This document shows positions 18,483 through 26,902 of a stretch of 37,905 nt of DNA, piece by piece. This DNA comes from an uncultured Sulfurovum sp. Its GTDB lineage: Bacteria; Campylobacterota; Campylobacteria; Campylobacterales; Sulfurovaceae. The position numbers and the translations under genes are program-made. The notes beneath the pieces were generated by a model. It saw only the letters and a list, made by a program, of their open reading frames with translations, did no database searches and was not told the DNA's origin. The stretch's first letter is position 1. Every line of letters begins with the position of its first letter. Location of the stretch: positions 1 through 37,905 of the forward strand of contig CACVAU010000027.1 in assembly GCA_902727915.1 (NCBI GenBank). Direction: 5' to 3'.

Positions 18483-19892
18483 TTAAACCTTCTCCCAAAG
18501 TGTACCTTCTTGGGTATCCATGAGTGAAATTCCCATTTTAGCTATCTGATTACGAATGGCATCTGACTTTTCATACTCTTTGGCTTTTTTGGCTTCATCT
18601 CTAGCTTTTATGAGGGTTTCTATTTTTTCTTTAGTCTCTTCATCAATGCCTATTTGAAAATAAGAGAAAGGCTCTTTCCCTCCAAAACCTAGAAGTTCAT
18701 CTATAAACTCTATGTTAGCTAAGGTCTCTTTTTTGAGTCCTTTGTCTTTTGGGTTTTCGTCAAATTTATCATTGGCTTCAGATATCATCTCTTCAATGCT
18801 TGCTAACGCCACTGAAATGTTTAAGTCATCAGACATGGCAGCCATAATGGCTTTTTGAAAAGCAATATTAGGTTTAGAAGCTTTAGTAGGTGTCACACGT
18901 TTTTTAAGCCGATACAATTTGTCTAAACGCTTTTTAGAGTTAAGTAAATCTTCTTCATTAAAGTTAAAGTCATTTCTGTAGTGAATAGAAATAAGGTAGT
19001 TTCTTAAAATCTCTCCATCATAAATTTTTAGGGCATCTTTAATGAAAAAACTGTTTCCCAAAGACTTTGACATCTTTTCACCGTCTATGTTAACAAAACC
19101 ATTGTGCATCCAGTATTTTGAGAGTTCATGACCTGTTGAACAACGGCTTTGAGCTGCTTCGTTTTCATGGTGAGGGAAGAGAAGGTCAGCTCCTCCTCCA
19201 TGAATGTCAATGCTGTATTCGTCATTACTGTGTGTATGGGAAAAATGTTTTTCTATCATTGCAGAACATTCCAAGTGCCAACCTGGGCGACCTTTGGAAA
19301 ATGAAGTTTCAAAACAGATGTCTTCGTCTGAAGCACAAGCTTTCCAAAGAGCAAAATCTTTAGGGTTTCTTTTTTGGGCATTATGTTCGACACGGCTTTG
19401 GTTGTCTTCATCATCAACTACTTGATGAGAAATTGCACCGTATTTTTCATCTTTAGAAGTGTCAAAGTAAACATCACCAGAATTCACAACATAGGCAATG
19501 TCTTTTTCTATAAGTCCTTGAATCATAGTTTCCATGGCTTCTAAAGATTCAGTTGCTTTTGGTTCTATGTCGGCATCAGTCACGCCTAAAGTACGCATTT
19601 CTTTCTTATAGACATCAATGTAGTGTGTGGTAATCTCTTCTAAGCTTTTACCTGTTTCACGTACTTTTTTAATAATCTTGTCATCTATGTCTGTAAAATT
19701 TTTTGCCATAGTCACTTCATAATATAGGGCTTTAAGTGTTCGTGCTAAAAGGTCAAAACTAAGACTTGAACGTGCATGTCCTAAGTGGGCATCATCATAA
19801 ACTGTTGGCCCACAAACATAGATGGAAGCTTTTCTAGGAGTAATGGGTTCAAATGGAAGTTTAGTTTTTTTTACGCTATCATAAATATGCAT
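18483..19892 (-). CDS. cysS: Cysteinyl-tRNA synthetase
   Basis: The 469-residue class I synthetase charges tRNA-Cys. It shows the zinc and HIGH-motif region VCGPTVYDDAHLGHARS (C27, HLGH at 36-39), GWHLECSAM with C209, GGGADLLFPHHENE (HH at 241-242, zinc), and KMSKS at 273-277. The C-terminal DALR-like helical domain is complete. Length is normal. The ATG is at 19890-19892, preceded by an extended -10 promoter on the minus strand. Confidence 0.97.
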   Translation of the reverse strand: MHIYDSVKKTKLPFEPITPRKASIYVCGPTVYDDAHLGHARSSLSFDLLARTLKALYYEVTMAKNFTDIDDKIIKKVRETGKSLEEITTHYIDVYKKEMRTLGVTDADIEPKATESLEAMETMIQGLIEKDIAYVVNSGDVYFDTSKDEKYGAISHQVVDDEDNQSRVEHNAQKRNPKDFALWKACASDEDICFETSFSKGRPGWHLECSAMIEKHFSHTHSNDEYSIDIHGGGADLLFPHHENEAAQSRCSTGHELSKYWMHNGFVNIDGEKMSKSLGNSFFIKDALKIYDGEILRNYLISIHYRNDFNFNEEDLLNSKKRLDKLYRLKKRVTPTKASKPNIAFQKAIMAAMSDDLNISVALASIEEMISEANDKFDENPKDKGLKKETLANIEFIDELLGFGGKEPFSYFQIGIDEETKEKIETLIKARDEAKKAKEYEKSDAIRNQIAKMGISLMDTQEGTLWEKV

Positions 19893-19922
19893 GAACGGTT
19901 GACCTTTTAATTTAGTGAGCGA

Positions 19923-19931
19923 ATTATAGCA
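19923..19931 (-). promoter_or_regulatory. Extended -10 promoter of cysS within an inverted repeat
   Basis: Read on the minus strand, TGCTATAAT is an extended -10 box about 30 bases upstream of the cysS ATG. It lies in an inverted repeat, GAATTATA (19921-19928) with TATAATTC (19940-19947), so a dimeric regulator could bind here. Confidence 0.5.
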
Positions 19932-19990
19932 AAAAGCTTTATAATTCTAAATACTTAATTTGGGTCAATAAAATACGTTTCTGATTGTTT

Positions 19991-19996
19991 TATAAT
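19991..19996 (+). promoter_or_regulatory. -10 box of the DUF465 gene
   Basis: TATAAT lies 28 bases before the ATG at 20024, with AAAGGA as the ribosome site between. No clear -35 is present. Confidence 0.5.
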
Positions 19997-20023
19997 GAGG
20001 GCATAACAATTTAAAGGACACAA

Positions 20024-20242
20024 ATGTTAGCAGAGTACAGAAATGAAATTTCAGCGTTAAAACAGACCAATACACACTTTTCAAATATTTTTGAAAAACA
20101 CAATAAACTCGATCATGATGTTAAAGATGCTGAGCATGGTAGAGTAGGTATGAGTGATATTGAAATTGAGAAAATGAAAAAAGAAAAGCTTATGTTGAAA
20201 GATGAAATGCTTAAAATGATTTTAGCATCTAAAAAGGCATAA
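20024..20242 (+). CDS. YdcH/DUF465-family small protein
   Basis: A 72-residue, highly charged alpha-helical protein. It matches the DUF465 pattern: an N-terminal helix with FSNIFEKHNKLDHDVKDAEHG, then a lysine-rich helix with KMKKEKLMLKDEMLKMI. The function of the family is unknown. It is a widespread small gene and appears intact. AAAGGA precedes the ATG. It marks the left border of the RADAR block. Confidence 0.85.
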   Translation: MLAEYRNEISALKQTNTHFSNIFEKHNKLDHDVKDAEHGRVGMSDIEIEKMKKEKLMLKDEMLKMILASKKA

Positions 20243-20251
20243 GTTTTTTAA

Positions 20252-20280
20252 ATCCCGTATTTTAAATGGGATAATTTTCT
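20252..20280. terminator. Possible bidirectional terminator
   Basis: ATCCC (20252-20256) pairs with GGGAT (20268-20272), with T-rich or A-rich flanks on both sides, between two convergent stops. The stem is only five bases with an 11-base loop and overlaps the end of the 217-residue gene, so support is modest. Confidence 0.35.
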
Positions 20281-20915
20281 CCAATTAAATAATTAGTATA
20301 CATACGTATTGCTCTTGAACGGTATTTTGATATTATGTATTCTAGGGCTATAAAATACATAAATGGAATTAGAAAAAGTCCCCAATATGATTCATATAAA
20401 TAACTTTTAATAATAATGGCTATTATTATGGCTATAAAAATACTTCCAGCTGATTTTGCATCATCAATATAACGTTTTGTATTGGTAGGATGTTCTACAA
20501 ATTGTAATTTGCGCCCAATAACTTGATATAACAAGAAGTCAGTCATCTCTATATCATTAAATGCATGATTTTCCTTTTTTAATTTTTGAATACTTTTTAG
20601 ACGTAAAACCTTTAAAGTATAGTTTTCATTACAATAAAAAATAAAACTATTAAAATTTTTTTTCAAAAAATTGTCAAAAAATAGTTGTATCAATATTTTC
20701 ATAATAAAGCTTAGAGCAATTACAAGTATTATTATGAAAAGTATTAAAAGATAATCTTCATTATTTGGGTTATGAATATATTGTTCCAGACAGTTTTTTT
20801 TATTAGTATTTAAGCACTCTTTATATTGAAACAGTAACAAAACTGATACTAAAACAGATATGGGTAGTATGGCGCGTTTTAAAAATGAATCAAATTGTTT
20901 GAGTAGGGTTTCCAT
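20262..20915 (-). CDS. Four-helix membrane protein divergent from rdrA; candidate RADAR accessory
   Basis: A 217-residue protein with membrane segments near 14-30, 54-79, 157-174 and 177-195. About 75 mostly charged, helical residues lie between the two pairs, probably cytoplasmic. I do not recognise it from sequence. It starts 170 bases from rdrA in the opposite direction and lies inside the same accessory block. RADAR loci are known to carry an additional membrane protein in some cases: RdrC (Csx27-like) or RdrD (SLATT domain). The two-pair topology here is more like a Csx27-type protein than a two-helix SLATT protein, but no motif confirms either. It may also be unrelated cargo. Confidence 0.75.
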   Translation of the reverse strand: METLLKQFDSFLKRAILPISVLVSVLLLFQYKECLNTNKKNCLEQYIHNPNNEDYLLILFIIILVIALSFIMKILIQLFFDNFLKKNFNSFIFYCNENYTLKVLRLKSIQKLKKENHAFNDIEMTDFLLYQVIGRKLQFVEHPTNTKRYIDDAKSAGSIFIAIIIAIIIKSYLYESYWGLFLIPFMYFIALEYIISKYRSRAIRMYTNYLIGENYPI

Positions 20916-21015
20916 ATCAAATAGCCTTTTTTATTTAATTTATCATAAAAAATATTAAATACAACCAATTGTTAATTTTTGACTCACTTTAGTAGATAAT
21001 ATAAGTTATTTTAAT

Positions 21016-21035
21016 AATTAAATTAAATTAAATTA
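21016..21035. repeat. AATTA tandem repeat, four copies
   Basis: Four exact copies of AATTA are followed by the imperfect AAATA. They form a pure A/T element between the divergent membrane-protein gene and rdrA, just upstream of the likely rdrA promoter. It could act as an UP-element or an H-NS-like silencer target. Confidence 0.8.
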
Positions 21036-21053
21036 AAATAAATACTTGATTAT

Positions 21054-21067
21054 ACTTTATATAAAGT
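21054..21067. promoter_or_regulatory. Perfect 14-bp palindrome before rdrA (candidate operator)
   Basis: ACTTTAT and ATAAAGT are exact inverted halves meeting with no spacer. TATACT overlaps the left half and could be the -10 box. The GGAG ribosome site begins nine bases downstream. The position suits a repressor that blocks rdrAB transcription. Confidence 0.5.
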
Positions 21068-21085
21068 GTATTTTTGGAGATGAAA

Positions 21086-23890
21086 ATGGGAAGTAATTCA
21101 AAAGTTATTAATTTAAATAAACTGGGTAATGTTCAAGGTGATGAAGAGTTTTTACGAGATGATAAAGTAAGTTTTGTAAGCAAAAAGATACAAGATAGAG
21201 TTAAGGAACTTCAAGGCTTTAAGAATGCTTCATCAGCTGAGTGTTTTAGTGCTTTAAGAGGGCATGATACGATACTTATTGATGGACCAAGAGGAAGTGG
21301 AAAAACGACTTTATTATTAAAAATTAAAAAAAGTTCTGAAGAAGCCCAAGACGCTGAAGCTTATGTTTTTAGAATTATTGATCCTACGTTGATTAATATT
21401 CAAAATAATGGTGAGAAAACCAATAGTGATATTTTGTTAATGTTACTTTCCCAAGTTTATACACTTGTGATTAATAACATTGATAAAAATAGATATGAGG
21501 ATAATAGTAGAGACCGATTTCATGGTATTTTAAAAAAAATTAAACAAATTAACAACAGTATTATTAAGGGCTATTATGCTGATTCTGATATGGATTATAA
21601 TGAACGACTATATTCTTTTAATGAGGGTTTAACTTTAGATTATCATTTCCATCAATTGTTTGATGAAGTGTGTAAGGTAATTGAAAAGAAAGTTTTGGTC
21701 TTTATGATTGATGACATTGATATGGAGTTGGGCATTGCTTTTAATATTATAGATGTTATTCGTCGTTATTTAAGTAGTCCTTTGGTTATACCAATTGTTG
21801 CTATGAATTCATCACAAGCTTATGCTTTGATTAAAAAGAATTTTTTTAAAAAATTTGACCAAGAAGTAGAAACACCAATTTATTCAATAGACTCTGAAAG
21901 TGACTTGTCTTTTTTGAAAAGTTTACCTCGTGCGTATATGTTAAAAAGTTTTCCCCCTTCACGTCGAGTGGAAACAGATGATATGTATGCTATTTATGAT
22001 TATTATAATAATTCAAAAAAAGAAAAAAATATTCCTAGTTTATATTTTACTTATACCAATACAAATGGAATTCAATTTAATATAAATTCTAAAAATTTAT
22101 TAACTTATTTTGTAAATGTTGTTTATGGAGCATATCGAAAATATGATGATAGAAAAAAATTATGTGATACTTTTATAGATTATTTGGAAAATCTCTCTAT
22201 GCGTTCATTTATTAGTGATATGCGCAATTTTTTAGAAACCATCATTTTGGAAGATAAACAATACCGTATTTGTAAAGATGAATTAAAAGAGAGTTTGATT
22301 AAAAGATTTTTAGATTATCCACGCGCCCATAATAGAAAAGAGAGTGTTTTGGTAGATATGTGGGGAGAATTTATAGAAAATGCAAATTTTGTTAATAAAG
22401 AAGGTTATCATGGAAATATTATTAAAAAAACATTTTCAATTGATGGATATAACTCTTATGATCGTTATGTTAAGACGTATCATCGGCTTTGGATGCAGAG
22501 TTATTATTTAAAACGTATGGATATAAACCCTTTAAAGACCGAAGGAAATAATGTTATTTCAGAAATGTCAATTAAAAAATCTATCTCTATTATGGGTTTA
22601 TTTGAGTTTTCATTACGTTCCTTTTTACCCATGCAAGTAACGAAGCGTTATATTATGCAAAAAGGAGAAAATGGTAAACTTACTAAATCTAAGCTTTCTT
22701 CTTCGCAAATTATGTTTTTGAAAGCGTTAGCAACGAATCCTTTAAGAGATTTAAAGAATGACCTTTTAGGCTTAGAACGAAAATTATCAGGTAAACAAAA
22801 ATATTTAGGAGGCATTAATAATTTACGACATAGTATTGAGAAACCTTATGAGTTGATTTTATATGATTATACACAACGCGAACATACAACCATTAAACAT
22901 AGTAGCATGTCTTTTTTAAAAAGTTTGGTGTTTTTTATTGAGTATAGTTATCTATTAGAAAATTCAAAAAAAGAGGAACAAGAGAAAAAAATAAAAAAGT
23001 TAATCTTAGATTATTTACCTATAGGTTATTTGGCTTATCAAGATAATGAAAAAACAGTTGATACCTTAGCTCAAAAGATGTTAACAATGGATAATAAAAT
23101 ATATGCACCAGTATTAGAAGGCTCAGAAACATCGTTTGGCATTATTTCAATTAATCGTTTTTCCAAACGTATTGTAGAGAATTTCTCTTATCTTTACAGA
23201 GGAATGCATTGTGATGAAACGTGTACACAAGCTAAGCCTTGTGAAAAACATGATTGTAAGTCTGAAAAGAATCAGCCTGAAAATACAGATACAGACTATT
23301 TTAATTACTGTTTTTCGATTTATATTAGTACTTTTTTGAATGCTTTTTTGGTTGAATTTATTGAAAGTTTAACTAAAGATATTCCAATATATAAAGAGTA
23401 TTTATATACCAATCAAAAATTCAAAAAAGTTGATAAGTCAGAAAAGTATATGCCTATGAATGAAATAGATGAAAATAATCTTCTTTTTAGAAATTTGGAG
23501 ATTGTTGAACAATATTTTAATAAAGAGTTAATGGAGGAGGATGAGGTTCAGATAAAAGAGACACTTTTTTCTATTGTTATTTTTATTGTTAGGGCTTTAA
23601 AATATTATTATATTTGGAGTCAAATTTGTAAAGATGCTTATGGGTACCAAGAGATTTTTATTGCAAAAAAACGTGATAAAGAGGATCGTATTGTCGGCTT
23701 TGATGTTTTTGTATCTTATCTTGATGACCAAGCATTACAAGGCATTCGTAAACAAATTAAGATGAAGAGAGATGAGTTATTACAAGATGCTTCACTAAAG
23801 GACAATAATAAAAAAATGGAGATAGCCTTAGATAAGTACTTTTATAATGACATATATCTTAAAGAGTTAAAGCCTGAAGATGCCTCTTAA
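21086..23890 (+). CDS. rdrA: RADAR ATPase subunit RdrA
   Basis: RdrA is the large P-loop ATPase of the RADAR antiphage system, forming rings that dock on RdrB. This 934-residue protein has Walker A GPRGSGKTT (67-75) and Walker B VLVFMIDDIDMELG (about 203-216), followed by a long helical region as expected for the family. A cysteine cluster C709, C713, C719, H722, C724 could bind zinc. The ATG at 21086 is chosen because GGAG (21076-21079) sits six bases upstream; TTG at 21074 and ATG at 21080 are less suitable. The next gene overlaps by 11 bases. Identification rests on ATPase architecture, size and the partner gene; no search was run. Confidence 0.85.
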   Translation: MGSNSKVINLNKLGNVQGDEEFLRDDKVSFVSKKIQDRVKELQGFKNASSAECFSALRGHDTILIDGPRGSGKTTLLLKIKKSSEEAQDAEAYVFRIIDPTLINIQNNGEKTNSDILLMLLSQVYTLVINNIDKNRYEDNSRDRFHGILKKIKQINNSIIKGYYADSDMDYNERLYSFNEGLTLDYHFHQLFDEVCKVIEKKVLVFMIDDIDMELGIAFNIIDVIRRYLSSPLVIPIVAMNSSQAYALIKKNFFKKFDQEVETPIYSIDSESDLSFLKSLPRAYMLKSFPPSRRVETDDMYAIYDYYNNSKKEKNIPSLYFTYTNTNGIQFNINSKNLLTYFVNVVYGAYRKYDDRKKLCDTFIDYLENLSMRSFISDMRNFLETIILEDKQYRICKDELKESLIKRFLDYPRAHNRKESVLVDMWGEFIENANFVNKEGYHGNIIKKTFSIDGYNSYDRYVKTYHRLWMQSYYLKRMDINPLKTEGNNVISEMSIKKSISIMGLFEFSLRSFLPMQVTKRYIMQKGENGKLTKSKLSSSQIMFLKALATNPLRDLKNDLLGLERKLSGKQKYLGGINNLRHSIEKPYELILYDYTQREHTTIKHSSMSFLKSLVFFIEYSYLLENSKKEEQEKKIKKLILDYLPIGYLAYQDNEKTVDTLAQKMLTMDNKIYAPVLEGSETSFGIISINRFSKRIVENFSYLYRGMHCDETCTQAKPCEKHDCKSEKNQPENTDTDYFNYCFSIYISTFLNAFLVEFIESLTKDIPIYKEYLYTNQKFKKVDKSEKYMPMNEIDENNLLFRNLEIVEQYFNKELMEEDEVQIKETLFSIVIFIVRALKYYYIWSQICKDAYGYQEIFIAKKRDKEDRIVGFDVFVSYLDDQALQGIRKQIKMKRDELLQDASLKDNNKKMEIALDKYFYNDIYLKELKPEDAS

Positions 23891-26450
23891 AAAAACAACA
23901 AAAAAACATATTGCACTTATTAATTTTTTGTATTCTTATCAAAGTGTTGAAAAAGAATTGAAAAAAGTTTTATATCCTCAATATAAAAATTTAGAAGATG
24001 GTATTTTTGATTTTATGATACATAATAATCCCAGCGAACATTATCTATATTTAGAAGATAGTTATGATGAGTTAACGCATAACTATGCTAAAGATTTTGT
24101 TAAGATTTGTAGATACTTTGCTAAAACACATTATAAGTTGGATGCAAACCATACGGTTTTTGTGAAAAAAAATTATGTTGAAGATTTGAAACTTATTGAA
24201 AGTTCATTGGACAATTTTTTAATAGAGGGTTTTTTTATTTATGAGGCTTCACGAAATTATAAGAAGTCTGATAGCCATCGATTTTTAGATAAAAATGTCT
24301 ATACAGATAAGTTTACCCAATCTTCAGCTGTACATAAACTGGACTCATTAAGTGACTTACACATGCATCTTGGTGCAGGAATGAGGGTTGAATATAGAGT
24401 ACATAGTATGCTGATTAACCCAAATATTATTAATGTTCATAAACTTCCTAAGAGTACGACTATTGAGTTAAATAATGCAGAGCTTAGTATTAAAAACTTA
24501 GTACTTTCTCTTTCTGTTTTAGAGCAAGTCCTAATTACAGGTATCATTGACAAAAGTGATGCCTATAAAGATGTTGTGGAAGTTTTAAGTTTAATCGATA
24601 GTGAAAATTTTTTTTTATTACGTGATCGACATGATGATTATTTACAATTGAGAACGGATGAGCATCTGTATGTAAGTCAAGAGGATAATTATCTTTTATA
24701 TGCTGCAAGTCAACATTTTATACAAGGAAAAATCATTTACGCTGATCGATTTTTAATGTTGGTTTTTATTGAGCAATTATTTATTTCTAAGTTGCCTTCT
24801 GTTGTCTCAGCTATTAAAATTTATTTGACGATGCGAAATATGTTAAAATCTTATTTAATTCAACAACATCAACGTACAGGACTTGGATATTTTTCCACTT
24901 ATTCAAAAAGTACTTTACGACGTTCTTTAGCCAAAAAAGAGAAAGAAGATATTATTTATTCTTTGTCTAATCTTTCAAATCAATTACATAAACCCCTTTA
25001 TATAGAAGCCCGAATTACACCTCAAAATAAAGCTAAAGCTATTTATGAAGATTTATGTGATTATGTAAAAGTTTTTGAAAATATGCATAATGAAAAATTA
25101 AAATTAAAATTTATTTATCATTTTATTAAAAGAAAAAATGATATTAGCAAACAAAGGTTTGAAGCATTAAAGTTATCATTAAAAAAAGAAAGTTTAGCAT
25201 TAGTAGAGTTTTTGTCAAATACACATTATGATTTTGATATAAGGTCTTATGTGGCTGGTATTGATGCTGCGAGTAAAGAGTATCACACCCCTCCGTATGT
25301 TTATGCACCAATTTATCGCTATTTTAAGTCAAGTAAAAAACTTTCTTCTTTTTATATGAAGCATGAGATGCCTTATAGTTATGAACAAGATGTAGAAAGA
25401 CATACTTTTAATGAACAAATATCATTAAAATATACTTATCATGTGGGTGAAGATTTCCGAGATTTGATTTCAGGAATTCGTTCAATTTTTGAAGCAGTTT
25501 TATTTTTAAATTTACGTGATGGAGATCGTTTAGGACATGCTGTTGCTTTGGGTTTAAGTTCTAAAAATTTTTATGAACGTATAGGTTCTGTTCAGTTGAG
25601 CTATGAAGAACTTTTTAATAATATGATTTTTGTTTACTATATGTTAGAGATGCATGAGAGTATTAATCCTGAAATTCAAAAATATAAATCCTATGCAAAA
25701 CAAACCATTTTAGAAACAGGTAATTATATTTATCAAGATTTAGAAGGTACTTTCTTAATTGATGATTATATTGATGCGTGGTTTTTACGGCGTAATTGTT
25801 TTGTTGAGTTAGATACTATGATAGAACGATTTAACATAAAAGATTTACAGGAACTTGAACAATATAAAGATTGCTTGATTATTCCAGATACAGATTATTT
25901 GGTAGCAGCACTTCCTGATTTTTTTGAGGTAGACATTGATGAAAAAAATCGTTATGAAAAGCGTTATCATTCTGTACGGTTCAATAAAAATGCATTTAAC
26001 ATTTATAAAGCATACATGAGTGATTATAAAGGAAGAGAAAAAGAGTCCATAAAAAAAGGATATGTGATTAATAGAGGACAAAAAATTTATAATAAAAAAA
26101 TTTTACATTCTATTGAAACAATTGATTATTTACAAGAGTTAGTGAAGCTTCATATTATTAAAAAACGTAGTATTAGTATAGAAGTAATGCCTACTTCTAA
26201 TTTGTTAATTTCACATATTCATACACATGAGGAACATCCTATGTATGATTTTAAACCTATTCATAATAAAGAAAATGATGAGATTCAAATCTTTATTGCC
26301 TCAGATAATCCAATGTTACAAAATACCAATATAGCAAAAGAGTATGACTATGTTTATAATTATTTAAAAAACAAATATGGAGATAAAACTGCTTATGAAT
26401 ATTTAAATAAAATAGCTAAGGATGCAAAGAAAGAGTTTTTAGGTAATTAA
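23880..26450 (+). CDS. rdrB: RADAR adenosine deaminase subunit RdrB
   Basis: RdrB is the deaminase of RADAR; it was first reported to edit RNA and later shown to convert ATP and dATP to inosine forms. The 856-residue protein, far longer than metabolic adenosine deaminases, keeps the fold's signatures: SDLHMHLGAG (zinc ligands H161 and H163), HVGED (H521 zinc, E524 catalytic), RLGHAVALGL (H553) and ASDNP (D809 zinc). The residue after D809 is Asn, where metabolic adenosine deaminases have a second Asp. A large insertion between H163 and H521 matches the expanded RdrB. Its ATG lies inside the rdrA end, and its stop shares bases with the convergent YaiI gene. Confidence 0.9.
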   Translation: MPLKKTTKKHIALINFLYSYQSVEKELKKVLYPQYKNLEDGIFDFMIHNNPSEHYLYLEDSYDELTHNYAKDFVKICRYFAKTHYKLDANHTVFVKKNYVEDLKLIESSLDNFLIEGFFIYEASRNYKKSDSHRFLDKNVYTDKFTQSSAVHKLDSLSDLHMHLGAGMRVEYRVHSMLINPNIINVHKLPKSTTIELNNAELSIKNLVLSLSVLEQVLITGIIDKSDAYKDVVEVLSLIDSENFFLLRDRHDDYLQLRTDEHLYVSQEDNYLLYAASQHFIQGKIIYADRFLMLVFIEQLFISKLPSVVSAIKIYLTMRNMLKSYLIQQHQRTGLGYFSTYSKSTLRRSLAKKEKEDIIYSLSNLSNQLHKPLYIEARITPQNKAKAIYEDLCDYVKVFENMHNEKLKLKFIYHFIKRKNDISKQRFEALKLSLKKESLALVEFLSNTHYDFDIRSYVAGIDAASKEYHTPPYVYAPIYRYFKSSKKLSSFYMKHEMPYSYEQDVERHTFNEQISLKYTYHVGEDFRDLISGIRSIFEAVLFLNLRDGDRLGHAVALGLSSKNFYERIGSVQLSYEELFNNMIFVYYMLEMHESINPEIQKYKSYAKQTILETGNYIYQDLEGTFLIDDYIDAWFLRRNCFVELDTMIERFNIKDLQELEQYKDCLIIPDTDYLVAALPDFFEVDIDEKNRYEKRYHSVRFNKNAFNIYKAYMSDYKGREKESIKKGYVINRGQKIYNKKILHSIETIDYLQELVKLHIIKKRSISIEVMPTSNLLISHIHTHEEHPMYDFKPIHNKENDEIQIFIASDNPMLQNTNIAKEYDYVYNYLKNKYGDKTAYEYLNKIAKDAKKEFLGN

Positions 26451-26902
26451 TATTGCTTTTCAATTTTCTGCAAAAAAGAATTAAGCTGATTTGCAAAGTT
26501 TTGGGCATCTTTTTGCCCAAATGCTTTTGGTCCCCCTGTTATTTCTCCAGCATCACGCATCTCTTGCATAAAATTTCTCATGGTTAGGTATTGTTTAATG
26601 TTCTCAATAGAATAAAGTTCACCCCTATGGTCAATGGCATGTGCATCTTTAGCAATAATTCGGTCAGCCAGTGGTATGTCTGCTGTAATAACTAAGTCAT
26701 TTGCTACAAGCCTTTCTACGATCTTATCATCAGCTTCATCAGCACCTTGTTCTACGACTAAGTATTCAAGATATTTGGATTTTCCCATATTTATTTTTTT
26801 GTTCGCTATGACATAAGTTTTTAATTTTAAGCGTTCTATGGCTTTAAGAACAATGGGTTTCAAAAGATTGGGAAAAGCATCACCATCTATAAAGAGGGTC
26901 AT
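26447..26902 (-). CDS. YaiI/YqxD-family (DUF188) protein
   Basis: A 151-residue protein with the DUF188 hallmarks: LFIDGDAFPN at the N-terminus, VEQGADEADDKIVE, LVITADIPLADR, DHRGELY and the C-terminal TGGPKAFGQKD. The family is related to NYN/PIN-like nucleases, and conserved acidic residues are present, but its role is unknown. The ATG overlaps the stop of the upstream coiled-coil gene by four bases. Its stop overlaps the rdrB stop, so the RADAR block ends exactly at this gene's 3' end. Confidence 0.92.
   Translation of the reverse strand: MTLFIDGDAFPNLLKPIVLKAIERLKLKTYVIANKKINMGKSKYLEYLVVEQGADEADDKIVERLVANDLVITADIPLADRIIAKDAHAIDHRGELYSIENIKQYLTMRNFMQEMRDAGEITGGPKAFGQKDAQNFANQLNSFLQKIEKQY

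Noticed and set aside
21074..21085. TTG or first ATG as the start of rdrA
   Set aside because: The TTG overlaps the GGAG ribosome site and the ATG at 21080 directly abuts it; the ATG at 21086 has proper spacing.
23880..26450. Ordinary metabolic adenosine or AMP deaminase
   Set aside because: At 856 residues, with a large insertion between zinc motifs and overlap with a 930-residue ATPase gene, RdrB fits far better.
20262..26450. Prophage or integrative element carrying the RADAR genes
   Set aside because: No integrase, tRNA attachment site, direct repeats or phage structural genes were seen at either border.
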